DNA from: Anarhynchus alexandrinus
Lineage: Eukaryota > Chordata > Aves > Charadriiformes > Charadriidae
Length of the DNA: 64,000 nucleotides
Reading direction: 5' to 3'
Assembly (NCBI GenBank): GCA_008711295.1
Contig: VUYV01000042.1
Location: forward strand, 674,719-738,718
Notes under the pieces: model-generated
Seen by the model: only the letters and a program-made list of their open reading frames with translations
Told to the model about the DNA's origin: nothing
Database searches by the model: none
Position numbers and translations under genes: made by a program
Shown here: in pieces, positions 27,981-41,846 of the stretch
How the letters are laid out: each line of letters starts with the position of its first letter
Numbering within the stretch: the stretch's first letter is position 1

Positions 27981-27981
27981 N
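27981..27981. other. Single unresolved base
   Basis: One N followed at once by GGGGG. Just left of it lie two A runs (27871-27880 and 27930-27946). Likely a join or a low-quality G run. Confidence 0.99.
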
Positions 27982-29757
27982 GGGGGTGCGGGTGACAGGA
28001 CACGACACCAACAAGTCTCTAGAACAGAATTTCATCTCAATGGATGCATAAGAAATACTTTGTGAAACACACAACATACTGTTCTGAATTTGGCAAAATA
28101 AAAGAAGAAGATTTAGAATACACTATTGGTAGAAGAGTGCTTGATATTCTCATCATCATAACACACACATTTGTATTCTCAAATGTAGTATTATATGTTC
28201 TCATTCCCTATGAATTAAGAGAGCAGAATGTGGACTAAAGTCTTATGAGTCATACTGAAAAAAAATAATTAATTCACTTGAAGCAAACAGGTGTTTTCCT
28301 GATTCTTAGGCTTCATTGTCCATTGCAGCTGGATACAATTTATGGCATAATACTTCTATGCTAAATTACACCAGTTACAGCAGTGTCTGGTCATCCCATG
28401 AAATACAGGAGGCAAAAAAATAACTTAATTTCTTAACACCCATACTAAATGGAGTTAATGGAAAACATTTGTAGTTTACTAACTGCTTACAAATCTCATT
28501 CAACCCAAGACTCCCTGAGCAGAAAACAGGTAGGGGACAGGAGGGCTTTAGGGACAAGTGTCATATAAGCTTGTGCTGTCCTTAAACTTCCTTAGGTATC
28601 CGTTTGTGGCTACTCCTGTGACTATTGGGCTGAATGACTTCTTGATATAACCAAGTCATGTCGTTCTTTGAATGAAATACACCTGTAACCCATAAATGAT
28701 AAACAAATGATACCAGACAACTTTGGGTACTTGAATGTGTTTTATCAACAGAACAAATGTAACCCAAAAGATGGGGATCTCTCCCAGGGCTCATTTTGGG
28801 CAGTCCTAAGGATAAGTACATTTCCACTGGACATACAATATTGATGAGAAGAGACTCCAGATGTAAGTCAAAACTTGAACTTAAAAAGTCTTATCAACCA
28901 GTTCAAAGGAGCTAAGCAACATGTAAGAGATTTTAGTAGATGAAGACAGTAATCCATAGGCAATTCCACAATTTTAGTCCAGACTTTTAGCAGAAAGTGT
29001 AACCTCTCCCTTATCCCAGCCACATGTTCCTACACACACCCTTACGCCAGCTATAGCACTCAAGGAAGCTATCTGTCTGAAAAGCAATTTGACCAAAAGA
29101 AGAAGAGAGAGAAAAAAAAAAATTGTTGGATGGGGATCACTTTCATGATCTGGCTTTCAGCGTGGTAGAAACTCAAAGCCATGGTGACTTGAAGTGACTG
29201 GGAACCACTAGCTCAAGGGCTGTTAAATATTCTTTGTTCTCTTTGGATACAGCAGTTTGTTCTAATTTGTATCAAGTAAACAAAAATACACAGGTATAGG
29301 AACATTTAATAGGTGTTGCTGGCTGGCAATTCTACTGTGTATGACCACCTACACCATGAATCACTGGCAATCAGTACTGGCACTGGTTTAGAATCTGTTA
29401 TAGAACGTCTTCTGCTTCAAGGGAATGGCAGCCTGTTCACATTCCACCCTCTCAAATACAAATAATACGTGCCCTATAAGTAACTTATTCATAACCATTC
29501 TCCCTCACTGGCTTGTCCACAAGGGGCACAACCCACAGTTTGGGAAACACATTGTTAGGGGCATTTTCAAGGCTATAGTTCTGATGAGACGCTGCACAGC
29601 TTTGGCACATAATAGCTTAAATTAAAAGTGAGCAGCCGAGTGATATAATGGACTGGTTGTTGGAAAGTGGGAAAAAAAAAGGCAACAGAGGAATAAGTTA
29701 ACAGCTAGATATTACCATCTCACCCTAACATTAAAAACAGCAATATCATTAGACAAA

Positions 29758-29920
29758 TACAAGACTGGAACAGATCTCTTCAAGTCACCAAACCCAGTGC
29801 CTTACTATCACAGACCCCTATGTATTGAAATCCTTTTGCTACATCAATTAAATCCCACTTCCAAACCTTTTTTTTTTGCCACCTCCTTAGAACAACCTTC
29901 AAAAACCTCCTTACTATGAT
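29758..29920 (-). mobile_element. Possible old CR1 3' relic
   Basis: The plus-strand text GACTGGAACAGATCTCTTCA and AGTCACCAAACCCAGTGCC has the layout of antisense CR1 3' ends (GGAAGGGACCTC, then CATC, then AGTCCAACC). It lacks the terminal repeat and quickly becomes unrecognisable. An alignment to old CR1 subfamilies is needed before it is counted. Confidence 0.3.
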
Positions 29921-31682
29921 AATCAGAGATCTTTACTGATGTCAGTGTACAACCACTTAATCCTGAGCTAACCTTGTCCTTTTTGTTTTGGGGTTTGGTT
30001 TTTTTTTTTCCTGTTGTTTATTCTCCTGATGGACCTTACTGTATCTCTCAGTTGTTGTTTGACTAAACAAGCCAAGCACTTCTAAACTTCATTTCTGGAG
30101 TGGACATTTCATTCCTCTGAACATCCAACCGCTTTTCCACCTAGTTCAGTATGAGTTTCTGAATAAAGGGAATTATACATAACTTTGCTAATGAAGTCTC
30201 ACCACTGCTGTCTACAGCGACATTAATACTTCTTGTTTTTCTAATTCACCTTGGGGTCACACACCTTTTCACAATCCCAGTAATGATTCATTAGCTAACC
30301 TGCGACTAACCAGTATGCCAAGGATCTCTATTTCGGCACGATGATAGATGAGCTCTCATTTTACTGTAGAAATTCTTGCTGATAATTAATAAACACATAA
30401 TGTTCACCCCCTTTCTGCTACTTAAGTTGCCAATATCATCCACTGATGTTACACTTTTTCTTATAGTCTGATGTATCAGTAGGATTTTAAAGTGGAAGAC
30501 AAATACGGTAAGTGCACCCTAAATATATTTGCTTCTTGAAGCATTAGATACAAGGCATTCTTTGATATTATTTAGACCCTCAACTTCAATACAAAATATC
30601 CCAGACTGATGTTGTATCAAATGATGCCATGGTTGAATCATTTGTTCTAAAACAGTGAACCCAGCCAAACAACAAATTTTACATACAGAGACTACTGCAA
30701 CAGCTATTTGATTTTATATGAAAAAGAAAATGATTAATGCTTTCCATTTAGTAGGAAACAGCTGCACTCCTAACTTTACTATCTGGAAAGCAGGAGGAGA
30801 AGTAGCTGTTCAAAAAATCATATAATTTTTAGTGAAAAATGGCTTCAACTTTGGGAATAATTGCTGTTGCCAGTAGGCTGTTAGAAAATTACCAGCAAAA
30901 CCGTGAAATAAAATGTATTAAGATTCAGAAGATTTTTAAATAACTATCAATGTGAAAATTAATTACAAACATTAACTGTTGGCCTGTTCACGTGTATCAG
31001 TAGTCAAGAATATGCAATTCCACCTTAAAATAAACTCTCCAGTCACTCACACACTACAGTAGCTACCTAACTGTATCGGGAAGCTGTTGAAAAGGGGACG
31101 CTAAAGTATAAACAGAAAGTAACCACTCAGTCCCTTCCTGTCATTGTCCCTCTTTTATTGTGAGTTCTATCAACTTGATCAATGAAACAAGAGATCCCGA
31201 AATATTATGCTTTTTGCCATAATTTTCTAAGTGAAGAATTACACACCTGAGGAACAAAAGATGCCCTGGGATTCAGTGAAGACAAAGCCTTACCCTGTTG
31301 TTTCTGCTCCCATGTCAATCAAGTGCAAGAAAATATTGATAGCTTTTCTACCACTTTAATATGTGTACTGCTCTTTTGGAAAGGGGTCAAACCAATGATT
31401 TTCCTGTGGAGAATCTGACACAGTGTTTTCTAACTAGTGAAGTAATTGTTTTTCTGTAAATGCAGTTACAAGACCTTGATCTTGAGTTTTAATTTCCACG
31501 TACAGAAATGTACATCACATTTATTTAGCTCAGACAGACTGTTCTTTTGATTGTGACTGCTGACCAGGTGTTAAAAGTACTAAACCATGCCACAGTCTGA
31601 CACACCAGTGCTGGACGTGTTCCCAGCTGCTGGCCAGAATCTGATCACCTTTTTCTAAGCAAGGTGTTCAATAAAGTAGTAA

Positions 31683-31850
31683 AAATCCCTCCTGTCTAAC
31701 ACCACCTGTCAGCTGGGCTTCCGACCAGGCCACCAGTCCGAGGCAGCACCTGTGGCTCTGCTGGATGACCTCCGCATTACAGGGAAAAGGAAGACAGTCA
31801 TATCAATTCTAACGGACTTGGCAGCTTTGGTATAGCTGATCTCCAACAAA
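31683..31850 (+). mobile_element. Ancient non-LTR reverse transcriptase fragment (L2/Rex-like), not CR1
   Basis: In one plus-strand frame, bases 31683-31839 encode LLSNTTCQLGFRPGHQSEAA, then PVALLDDLRITGKRKTVISI and LTDLAAL, before a TAG. The order GFRPGH, then E-A-x-VAL-x-DDL, then an ILxDLxAAF-like block is the first conserved block of the RT domain in L2/Rex1-type LINEs. Weak echoes (an ECTH...QLY string at about 32043-32084) suggest the relic may continue to about 32100 in changing frames. It is antisense to TAFA5. Family assignment is from motif memory only. Confidence 0.6.
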
Positions 31851-33778
31851 TTCCTATTTTCATCCCAAAGACAGCTGCAGAGGGCAAACAGTAATAGGCT
31901 GAAATTACTTGGGTCATTTTTCTGAGACCACAAACTCAGGCTAGTTGGGCATTTCTTTTCTCCACCATCTTCACACTCTCACAATGATCATACTTCTCCT
32001 ATCTACTCCTCATCAGGATCTCGATCTAGAGTGCGAGCAGCAGAATGCACACATAGCATTCAACTCTACCCCGTGCCAAGTGTGAACATAACAAATTCTG
32101 TAAAAGCTCCTGTTTAAAGAGGAGGCGGTAAGAACTGACTCCAGGAAGACCAAAACAATACTGGAAGCTTGACAGAAGGGCTCCGAAAAACAAACTTTCT
32201 CTAGAATTGCTCACATTTACAAAGATGTTTGCCTTTGTGCTACTAAATCAGGTCACAGCTTCAAAGACATCTTTTCTTCCTCATCTTTCTGTGGCTCAGA
32301 CAGCCACGGCAGGAAAAATATCCCCCTGGCTTTCATCTAAGACTTACTGGAATTCACCTGCTTTTCAGGCATGAAATGGTCACTCATATCTCCAGATTTG
32401 CACTGCCTGTATGGAAGGAAGAGGGAACTGTGATTTTATGTGGAAATTACGCTCCAAACAAGAAAATATTCAAAAGGCCACACTCAGCACCAGAAAACAT
32501 CCGCTGAGCCATAAAAATGCGTACAAAGTCCAGTTCAAAGTTTGCAAGGCTACACTGGTGTGTGAAAGTAACTTCTAACAGCATTGCCATTCCAAGGAAA
32601 AAAAATATGTTTGTCACTCTTGACAATGAAGTGCAAGAAAAAAATTTTATGACGGTATTAGCATCGTTGTGATATTAATTCCCACAAGATCAATGGAATA
32701 AAATAGAAACCCAATTTATTCAGACAAATTTACCCTAAATTTCTTCTTTTACACACAAAATAGAAAGACTTCTATAAATTAACTGAGTTATTTATTCTAC
32801 AAAAGAGAGAGAGAAAGACATGCTTGTTGGCATTGTTTTATGAACCTGAAAGGTAATGGGGCCCATAAAACTCCTTGACATTTGTTTTTGAGCTTCACAA
32901 AATTAGAGTCTGTACCTCATACTTGAAGTGTTAAAAAGACTAGTTCCTTTTGCCTGATTCATATACCAGCCAAATTTCCTGCTCCCAAGAATTTTTTTCA
33001 TAGATTTTTACTCCCTTCTCTTCAAAAAATAATAGAGTTTAAGTTCCCTGTGGTAATAAGTCTTTTATCAAAGGCAAAAATAACAGATGCATTATGCCTG
33101 TCCTGCAAGAAAACATGCCATGACCACTATTTTTCAATGTTATTGAAAACATACATAGAAAATGTATTTATGTTTAGAAACATGTTGTTAGTGTAAGATT
33201 AATATTCTTCATGGATATTCTTCATCTTACATAGATCTGCTTTTCATGTGTATAGAAACAAGTCAGGCAATGGAGAAAAAAGATACTATAAAATGAGGCT
33301 TATTCTGTACACATGTGTATCTACATAGTACAGACAGAGCCACTCTCTAAAAAAAGACATTCTAGGAACGTAGAAGTTCTACATATACATGAAAAAGTTT
33401 TCAAAAGTTACAGGATGCCAAATTGAACAGAAAATCAAAGCACATTTTAAGAGTGATACCTCAAAAGTACCTGTATACTTAATTTAAACAGAAGTAAGAG
33501 ATATCAAATAAAATAATCAGGCAGGTTTGAAAAAAAGGTAAAGGCAGAGTTTGGTAGATATTTTGATGGCATTTGCATGAATTTCACATATGGAAGCTCT
33601 TCTTCCTTTGTTAGCTTCACTGGTTCCGACACTAATGCAAAGTCTAATGTGTCGTTTCACCATTAGTCATCTTAAATCCAAGTTCAGGGAAAAAAAGAAT
33701 GAATGTCTTCTCTTTTCACCATTAATTCTCTTTCATTATCTGCAATTGATTTAAAAGAAGTGTTTTCAACTGTTTACA

Positions 33779-33824
33779 GACAATAAATCATTCCTCATTT
33801 AGACAATAAATCATTCCTCATTTT
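33779..33824. repeat. Tandem duplication, 23 bp x 2
   Basis: GACAATAAATCATTCCTCAT followed by TTA is repeated at once with a single last-base difference (TTT). Near identity implies a recent event in intron 1. Confidence 0.95.
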
Positions 33825-34812
33825 GTGTTTAAACCTGCTCAAATTCCTTGTTCTTAGGAAATAAACATTATGGTCATTTTCCTGGAATAATATCAACTGT
33901 TAATATATGTAGGTTTTAAATGTATCAAGCAACATTCTTTCTGCCTGAGTACAGTCCCAATAACAGCTACTTTCAATGTGAAAGCAAATACATTTTTACA
34001 GTTACCACTATTGTATTTTATAGAGCTGAGCACTGCAACAGTGGCTGAACCTCCTGGCCAAGATCTGTGTTAGCATGCACAGCAACTGAGTGAGTTAGCC
34101 AATAAACATTCCATAAGATCTTGATTTTCCTGCCTCTCAGCTAAAATACTACCAATGTCGGGAACTAGTATTTTGACAGTTTGTTAACAGCTTTAATTCC
34201 TCCGCTATGGCAGTTCTTGCATTAAGCAAAGAGACAGAAGCAGACGCTCTCTCTTTCACCGAGTACTCCCTGACTGGCAGTGACATTTCAGACTCAGGTG
34301 CCTGTGGAAATGACAAAGAGAGACAAGGCTTGACACAGAATCCACTACCTGAAAGCAAGCACTCAACCCAACTCTTCGCATTCTTTAAACGATTTGCAAC
34401 CACAGACATCATACTCCATAAACCAATCAAGCTACTTATCTTGGAGTCCTAGAAAGAACTGCTGTTATCAACATTTAAATATTTAAGTGGTTTTATATAA
34501 TCTTGGAGGTGAGACCCACAGAAAAAAAAAATTTTACATGTTTACTGATCAAACTAATAAACAAAATTACTCCTCTCAAAAATTCCAGAAAAGATATAAA
34601 TTAATCAATATGATGCATTTGTTTTCAATGAAGCAAAACTAAAATGGATGATCCAGAGTATCATGTGGTTTTCTCACATGTGTATCCCTGTGTTTATACA
34701 TCAATCAGTCCTGGGATGTAGGTAAGAGGAAAAGGAACCAGCACACAAACAAGCCTCAGTGTGAATTTACAAGCTTTCATTTTTTAAGGACAGAATTTTC
34801 TGTGACAGTTGT

Positions 34813-34835
34813 CAAATCAGGTTGAACCTGATTTG
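34813..34835. repeat. 23-bp palindrome (11-bp arms, one central base)
   Basis: CAAATCAGGTT, G, AACCTGATTTG: perfect arms. About 50 bases to the right TCTGCAAATC occurs twice in tandem (about 34874-34896). Confidence 0.95.
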
Positions 34836-37800
34836 AAAGGTGCTCTGTTGACTTTTAAAGAAATGCTGTCCAAGTCTGCAAATCAAATCTGCAAATCCAA
34901 CTTCCATTTCTTTTTAATGTGTCAGCAAGCAAAATTCAAAGTTTTGCTTCCTCCATTTCTTTAGATATATACTTGGTTTTTCCCTCTAAGGTTTTCGTAT
35001 TACCTTCAGATAAAACAAACAAACAAAGAACAAAAAAAAACGAAAAAACTCACGGCACTATCTCTGCTCTGCGTGGGGAAAAAAAGAAAATCAGCAAATT
35101 TAGAGATGTGGGAAAAAAATGTTACATTTTGATCAGGTAAGTTCAGCTACAGTGCTACATCCTGAAAACAAATATTTGCAGTATAGAAATATACACTGAG
35201 AAGAGTAAACCAGAAAGCAAAGTAAGAACATTAAATCGGTCGAAAGCATACTTTAGAAACGCTGCTCTTTGACTTTACAGAAGAGCTCTGCAATTTTCAT
35301 TCCATATGCTTTATGTGACTGTCCCTTTCAAACAAAGGCCAAGACCAACTAGCTGGGGTTTAAGTTCTAGCTTCCTGCCACCCACTTAAGAGAGCTGCTC
35401 CTGTTCCTCTACTGGAAAAATGCATATTATCCAGACAAAACGTAGGTATCCTTTGTCACACTAAACATACATGACCTGAGTAATTTCAACATGCACCTGA
35501 AATTTAGACACCTCTGTCATGACAAATGACGTACACCCATCATATCTACCAGGACTTTCCAGCATTTTGGCAACTTAAAATGTTTGTTCAAATTACATGC
35601 ACTGAAACTGAAAGCACATTTTCTTCTCAACAGTTCAGTTCTAACCCTGTGTGCATAGTCATATCTGTTGCTTTAATATTCTTTTGAAATAATTCAGCAC
35701 GACAGAAGAAAAATTAAACTCTAATTTTGGATGCATTATATTCTCTCTGCACTGCCAGTTTACGGAGTTCTAATAAGGTACCTACATGTAAGCCTACAGT
35801 ATGCCATATCACAGAGTTTATAATTGGGCTCAGAGAACTTGATGCATGTGGAAGAAAAACAACCAAGCCCAATTCTCAAATCTCTGCAGATCTAGCAGTT
35901 GGGAGAAAAAGTCTCTACACATATATCAAGTTAATTTGTCTGAGAAGTCACTGGCAAACTGTGATTCACATAGCTGTACTTGTCAGACCGAGTAACAGAA
36001 AAGCACTTCAGAAAGTGGCAAGACAAACAGTAGGGCCAATTCACCTGACCTTAGATAAGAAAAATAAGAAAGTAAACCTGAAAAATATAGAAAAGCAATA
36101 TTGGGACTCTATGCCAACACGGAGCACTAATTCCAAAAGAAGGTCTCAGGAAGGAAACGGACATCAGTTACTACAAGCAGTGAAAGGAAAGGCAGTGAAA
36201 TATATTGGGAATGTGCTCTAATAAGGTAATGTAGGAAATATTTTTCTGAGGTCTACAAATTTGGTCTTTGATGGAGACAAAAAATCCCCCATAAATTTCA
36301 GGGCATTAACTAAACAAATGAGAACGGTAGTTGCCTCATTTTATTTTGCATCTGTGCGTCAATTAAAATATCAGGAGGAAAAGATAACTTTTACTCTATG
36401 AAATTAAGGATTCTGAAGGACATCCCTTTCCTCTACATAGAGATACATTATCTGAGAAAACATGAAGCAATAGTTCTCGATATTACATATGCTCAATATG
36501 ATGTCAGTCTTACAAAGTCAATGTAATATTTATGCCAAAGAATATACTGGTTTACCTATACTCCTGTCAAATGTCAAAATGGAAAAAAGATAAGCATTAA
36601 GCTGTTTCATAGGAATTACTTTTGAAATGCCACCAACTCAAGTACTATAAGTTGTTTTTAAACTAATTCCTTGGAATTGTATCTGAAATACCACAAATCC
36701 ATTTATCATAATTACAAGTGGCAGTTCATGCAACTTATCACCCAAAGAGTTCACAGCAGCACTTGATAGAACTACGCAAAAGCATGGGAAAGGAAACCCA
36801 TATAACACCATAAACTCTGAAAGAGTCTCCTGGGTAAGGCATCGTAAAGAAGATTATATTAGAAAATAATCACATTTATAGACAGGATTAAGGCAGAGAT
36901 CTCTAGTTACACAGGCAGCACAACCAGATATGGCCAGCTGTTAGACAAAAAATGTCAATGAAGCTATACACCATGGAAAAAGGTGAAAAGCAGCAATATG
37001 CACCTTGAACAAAAACATATTGATAAAAGAATGAGGTATAGAAGGCAAGAAATCTCTCCAGATGAAAAGGACTGTAAAAGTAGCACTTATGCTGAAGAAT
37101 GTAGAATTGGAGGAACCGCTTAGGTCATAAAGCCCAATACTCTACCGAAAATAACCACATAACATAAACTCTTTCATATATAGCTTTTATTTTCCAGGTG
37201 AGGAGAGAAGAAAGGGCAGGAGGAGTTGAGGGGGGTGGCACTTCAATGCTCAGTGCAGTTCATATCTGCTCTTATATTCAAGGCAAGCACTTCTAGTCGT
37301 CTTCACCCCTGCAGCTTCTTATATATATGTACACATTGTTCACCTATAAACCTTTTCTTACCTAAATCATTAGTAGATTAAGGTGATTCAAATGTACTAA
37401 TCACACTATAAAAGGTTGCATGGTGCAAATGCGTTTAATATTGTTTCATATGGAAGAAGCTAAAAAAATGAGACAAAGAATGACAAAGATGATAACCTTT
37501 GGTACACCCATGTAAAATTCACCTAGTTTCCAACATTTTGGAAAAAGACAGTATTTTTAGAGTGCCCAGAGTGTGAAAATACTGGCAACCAAACTGGAGA
37601 ATTTACAGTAAAACAAAACACATTGCAAAAAATGTTGAGGCTACAAGCTGTTTGCAAAGATGTCTCCAGAAGATCCCAGTAATTTATGCCAACTACATCC
37701 CTCATTTGTACAAATCCTTTGCTGCAGTAGTTCAGTATCTTGACCTACAGTCTTAACGAATCTGTATCACACACCTTTTTTTCCATGTTTTTTCTTCCCT

Positions 37801-38852
37801 ACAGAAATACCAAACTAGTTACTTGGCATTAAACATTTAAATATTAAGCGTGGGCCTTAAAAATAAAATAAGCAACCTTCTAAAGATGCTGTAATGAAGG
37901 ACTGGATTAGTGTGATAACATATATGTTAAAATCTTAGCAAGTTGTCTAATCTGCTTTTTAGTCAACGAAGACAAGCAGTTCTGCAGCGCAATTTACCTC
38001 AAACTGCATCACGTATCTAAAACGGGTCACATGAACTGCACAGTAAAAATGTCTATGTTTCCATTGACTTTAAAAGGAAATTATGGTAAATATAGATGAC
38101 TACACTGCAGAACTCTAAAGTAAGGAAAGACCAGTCCTATCCGGATGTAATTGAAACTATTTGTCCAGACCACGTGTTTGTTTTTTTTCTAGCCAGAACA
38201 GATAAATTAAAAGGAAAATATCTATGAAAATTTTTTAAAATGATAACTTAAAAGAATCATTATTGCAGGTATTAGGATATACAAAGACATATTAGGTCAA
38301 GTGCCTTACAGAAGATAATTTCAGGGAAATTACCACCTTTTAGTAATGTTCAGTGAGAACAATATTTAAAATCTCTTGGCTTTATTTTAAATATTGATGT
38401 GTTTTTTTACTGAGCACAAATATACACAAACATATATACTCATCTTAAAATGAATGTTCAATAAAGCACCACTAACACTGTATATGGAAAAAGCTCTGAA
38501 ACACCTTTCTGATATTTTTCAATAAAATTATCTTTAAGATTAACTCAGATTATTGTATTAGTTCAATTCAGAAAATAATTTTATATTTTTATGATTCAAG
38601 CCTATATACAGAACTACTTTGGAATTAGTTCACTATACAAAAAATAATAGAAAAAGTCACATTTCTGTTAGGCTGCACAGAAGAAAAGTGTCCATCCAAG
38701 GTATAACTAAGTATAAAATCCATTTTGGTTCCAAAAAATGAGCAACTGGTGAACCCCTTCAGTAACACCAGAGAATGCTATCAGTAATAGGTAACCTCTC
38801 ACAATATCTGTTACACTCATATTTAGTTTAATATTAAGCAAGAGACCAAAAG

Positions 38853-39303
38853 TCATAGACCGGTTTTGGTTGGAAGGGACCTTTAAAGACCATCTAGTCC
38901 AACCCTCCTGCCATAGGCAGGGACATCTTCCACTAGATCAGGTTGCTCAAAGCCCCATCCAACCTGGCCTTGAAAACTTCCAATGATGGGGCACCCACAA
39001 CTTCTCTGGGCAACCTGTTCCAGTGTCTCGCCACTCTTACCATAAAAAATTTCTTTCTTATGTCCAATCTGACCCTACACTTTTTCAGTTTAAAACTATT
39101 GCCCCTTGTCCTGTCACTTGGCCTTGGTAAAATATTTATTTCCATCTTTCCTGTAGCCCCTTTCACGCATTGAAAGGCTGCAATAAGGTCTTCCTGTAGC
39201 CTTCTCTTCTCCAGGCTGAACAACCCCAACTCTCTCAGCTTTTCTTCATAGAAGAGGTGTTCCAGAGCCCTGATCAGTTTCGGGGGCCTCCTCTGGACCT
39301 GCC
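38853..39303 (-). mobile_element. CR1 LINE 3' fragment
   Basis: Copy in TAFA5 orientation. Frame 39229-38933 stays open for 98 codons and reads [19 protein letters not shown], then PSDRTRGNSFKLKKCRVRLD and FFMVRVARHWNRLPREVVGA, the conserved CR1 ORF2 C-terminus. The frame opens with TTG, not ATG, and is simply a surviving piece. The 3' boundary (left side) is at about 38853, where the terminal repeat is reduced to TCATAGACC. The 5' truncation is near 39303. It is less disrupted than the other intronic CR1 copies. Confidence 0.95.
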
Positions 39304-41846
39304 AGAAGAAGTGCTAGAAGTCACTGTTCCCACAGCACTTCCACACTTCTGCGTGCAATTGAATCATTTAATGAAAAGTGCAAGAGCTTAGCTTAAACCC
39401 ACTTCTGTCATCTGGGTAAGCTGTTGTGCCAAACTTTGCACTGGTGTAGTTCAACAAAAAAAATAAATATTCTGCTAAAAGGGATACTGACATCTGAGAG
39501 TACTGAAAGTGACACAGGCATTTGGGGTTAACAGTATCACATTGTCAATGTATCATCTCTTAGAACACATTTGTCAACATCAGAGTTCTAAGATAATTTG
39601 GGGGGTAAAGGGTTTTAAGAGCAAAAGTAAAAGCCACTATAAATTAAACTATGATTAAGAATAACACAAGAAGAATTCCCTTTTAAATTTCTCGTTTCTG
39701 TAAGAGTTAAGGACCTTTCTCTCAGATGATGAAGCTTTGTCTACTAATAGAACCAGCAGGTTCCACCTCTGCACTTGAGTACAGTCGGTCACTACAATTC
39801 TTCTCTACAACGGATGAAAAACCCAGAATCAGTCCAACCAACACAACTTGCAATTTGAAACGTTACCAATCTCCTAGGCATTCTGCTCTGGGCTTTTATT
39901 CAGTTTCTGGTGCACAAAATACAAACAGAGCACAGCTGTTAACAGTGCTTTGGAATTAACCTCTACACAAAACAAAACCAGAGACAGTCCCAGTTCTGGA
40001 CCTCCAAAACACCAAACCAAACAATGGGGTCATAGCTCAAATTGCTACTTTCAGGCACAGGTAAAGAGAGAAGGAAGCTTTACTTTGCCAGGTATGTGAT
40101 CCTAAAAATATCGTAAGATCCTGCCCTGTTAAAACACTCTCCTGTTGGAAGAGCAGGAGATGCCAGTGGTGGAGGGCTCTTAAAGACAAGGGTCAGCTGA
40201 AAGCACGTCTTAACTTGGGCTGCAAGAGAATGAGGTGGAGAACATCAAAACTAAAAATAAGTCATACCAACCTACAGCCTTGAAGGGAATTGTAACCACA
40301 GAAAAAATAGTAGCTAGAGGTCTCTCTAGGTATAGTTCATGTTTTCTCCAACAGCAGCATATCGTTTGGCAAAATAAATAACATTTTGTTCTAGAGAAGT
40401 AACTTCCTTATTGCTGTACTGGGCCACGGCACTTCAAAGTGCTAGGAGACGCAAAACCGGGGATGGTATCGAGTACCTAGCTGTTGCACAGAGACTCCTT
40501 TGAAAAATAGTCAGTTATGCTCCTCACCCAAGATTTAGACAAGATACTCTCCTGTTATCTGAAAGCAATCAAGTGTTTGCAGAAAGGTGTCAAAAGAAAC
40601 AGTCCATCCAGAGATCGAAATAAGACCCAGGCCACAAAGTCTTCAGGAGATCAATAGATCATCACATGAATGCAAAACCCTCTACCATTATACTTGTGAT
40701 TCCCGTACTATAGCCAAAGTCCATTTATTGGAAAACATGCACAAAATCTTTGAAATAAACCTCTACACCAGATATATTGGAAAACATACTCTAAATACGG
40801 TTCATATATTTTCAAATAGTCACCACATAACATTTCCCTATTTGCAGGGCTAACATAAAAGCATTTCCATGAAGAGATGACTTCCCAAAACATCTACAAT
40901 AGCAATTTTGCCAGCCATCTGTGCAAAAAGCAGTGTAATTTCCCTTTAAACAGAGAAAAAAAAAAAAAAACAAAACTAAACAAACCCCCAGCGGAACAGC
41001 AGAACAACACACCTGGACAAATACGAAAACATTCTGGTTTGAATTTAGCAACAAAGATTATGCAGGCCAGGAAGACTGTGGTTAATTAATGCTATCTAGA
41101 TTTGCCTATGTATTTGACACTTCTGTATATAGTTCAGCATCTAAGTGCATTTTTGAGTTACTGACAACATTCAAGGCATACCTCTAATAAAAATTATTTG
41201 GCAGGCCAGATGCTAGAATAGCTGGCAATGTGGGGGTTTTTCCATGTAATAGCCTTGTGGTTAAAGCGCTCACTAAGCAAGCACTAAATTACATCTAAAA
41301 ACTGAGAGATTTCATACCCCCAGCTTCTAGCACAGAAGAATGAGTGGGAAAATGCCCACTCACAAGGCTAATTCCAGTGAAGGATTTACTACTGCTTCTT
41401 CAATGGAGTCAGAAAGCAAAGAGTGAAAGATTAATGGGACCCCAGTAAAAGAAGATACAACCTAGCTCATGTTTACACCCTTAGCGGGCGCAGTGGGGCT
41501 CCAGTCCATGCCCCCAATGCTGTTTTCATAGTCTATGGTAAGAACAACACAGTACATTGCATAAACAGAGAAAAAAAGGCAAGTCAAAGAGGTCTCAATC
41601 TCTCTCCTAGCAACCCTGCTGAAAGACATAGAATACTCCGCTGCCACATATTTAATCGTAAATATCCATTTCTTTCTAGTTCCCCCTCCATACCTGTTTC
41701 CCATTATATCCACCTACATCAGTAGTTATACTTGCAATGGAAGTAAGAGTTACCAGAATTCAAATACATTTGAGAAATTGTAAATGGTGCTTACTTAGCT
41801 TTAAAGCGTTGAATTCAACACTAAAAAGCTGTAAGAAGACATTTCT

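Larger units (their letters stand above)
25479..31682. other. Intron 1 sequence, mostly featureless
   Basis: G/T-rich low-complexity runs occur at 26937-26974 and 29979-30011, A runs at 27871 and 27930. No gene-like sequence. Confidence 0.6.
31851..38852. other. Intron 1 sequence, mostly featureless
   Basis: Contains the small duplication and palindrome listed separately and a 164-codon open frame at 35727-36221 that starts with TTG and has no recognisable domain. Otherwise AT-rich and unremarkable. Confidence 0.6.

Noticed and set aside
31709..31933. Minus-strand 74-codon frame
   Set aside because: It is the shadow of the plus-strand RT relic and has no recognisable content.
34207..34452. 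81-codon frame with balanced, protein-like composition
   Set aside because: The opposite strand is open over the same span, there is no recognisable motif, and it is too short to support alone.
41250..41330. Possible tRNA-derived SINE head (GTGGTTAAAGCGCTC)
   Set aside because: Only about 20 bases agree, with no B box or tail.
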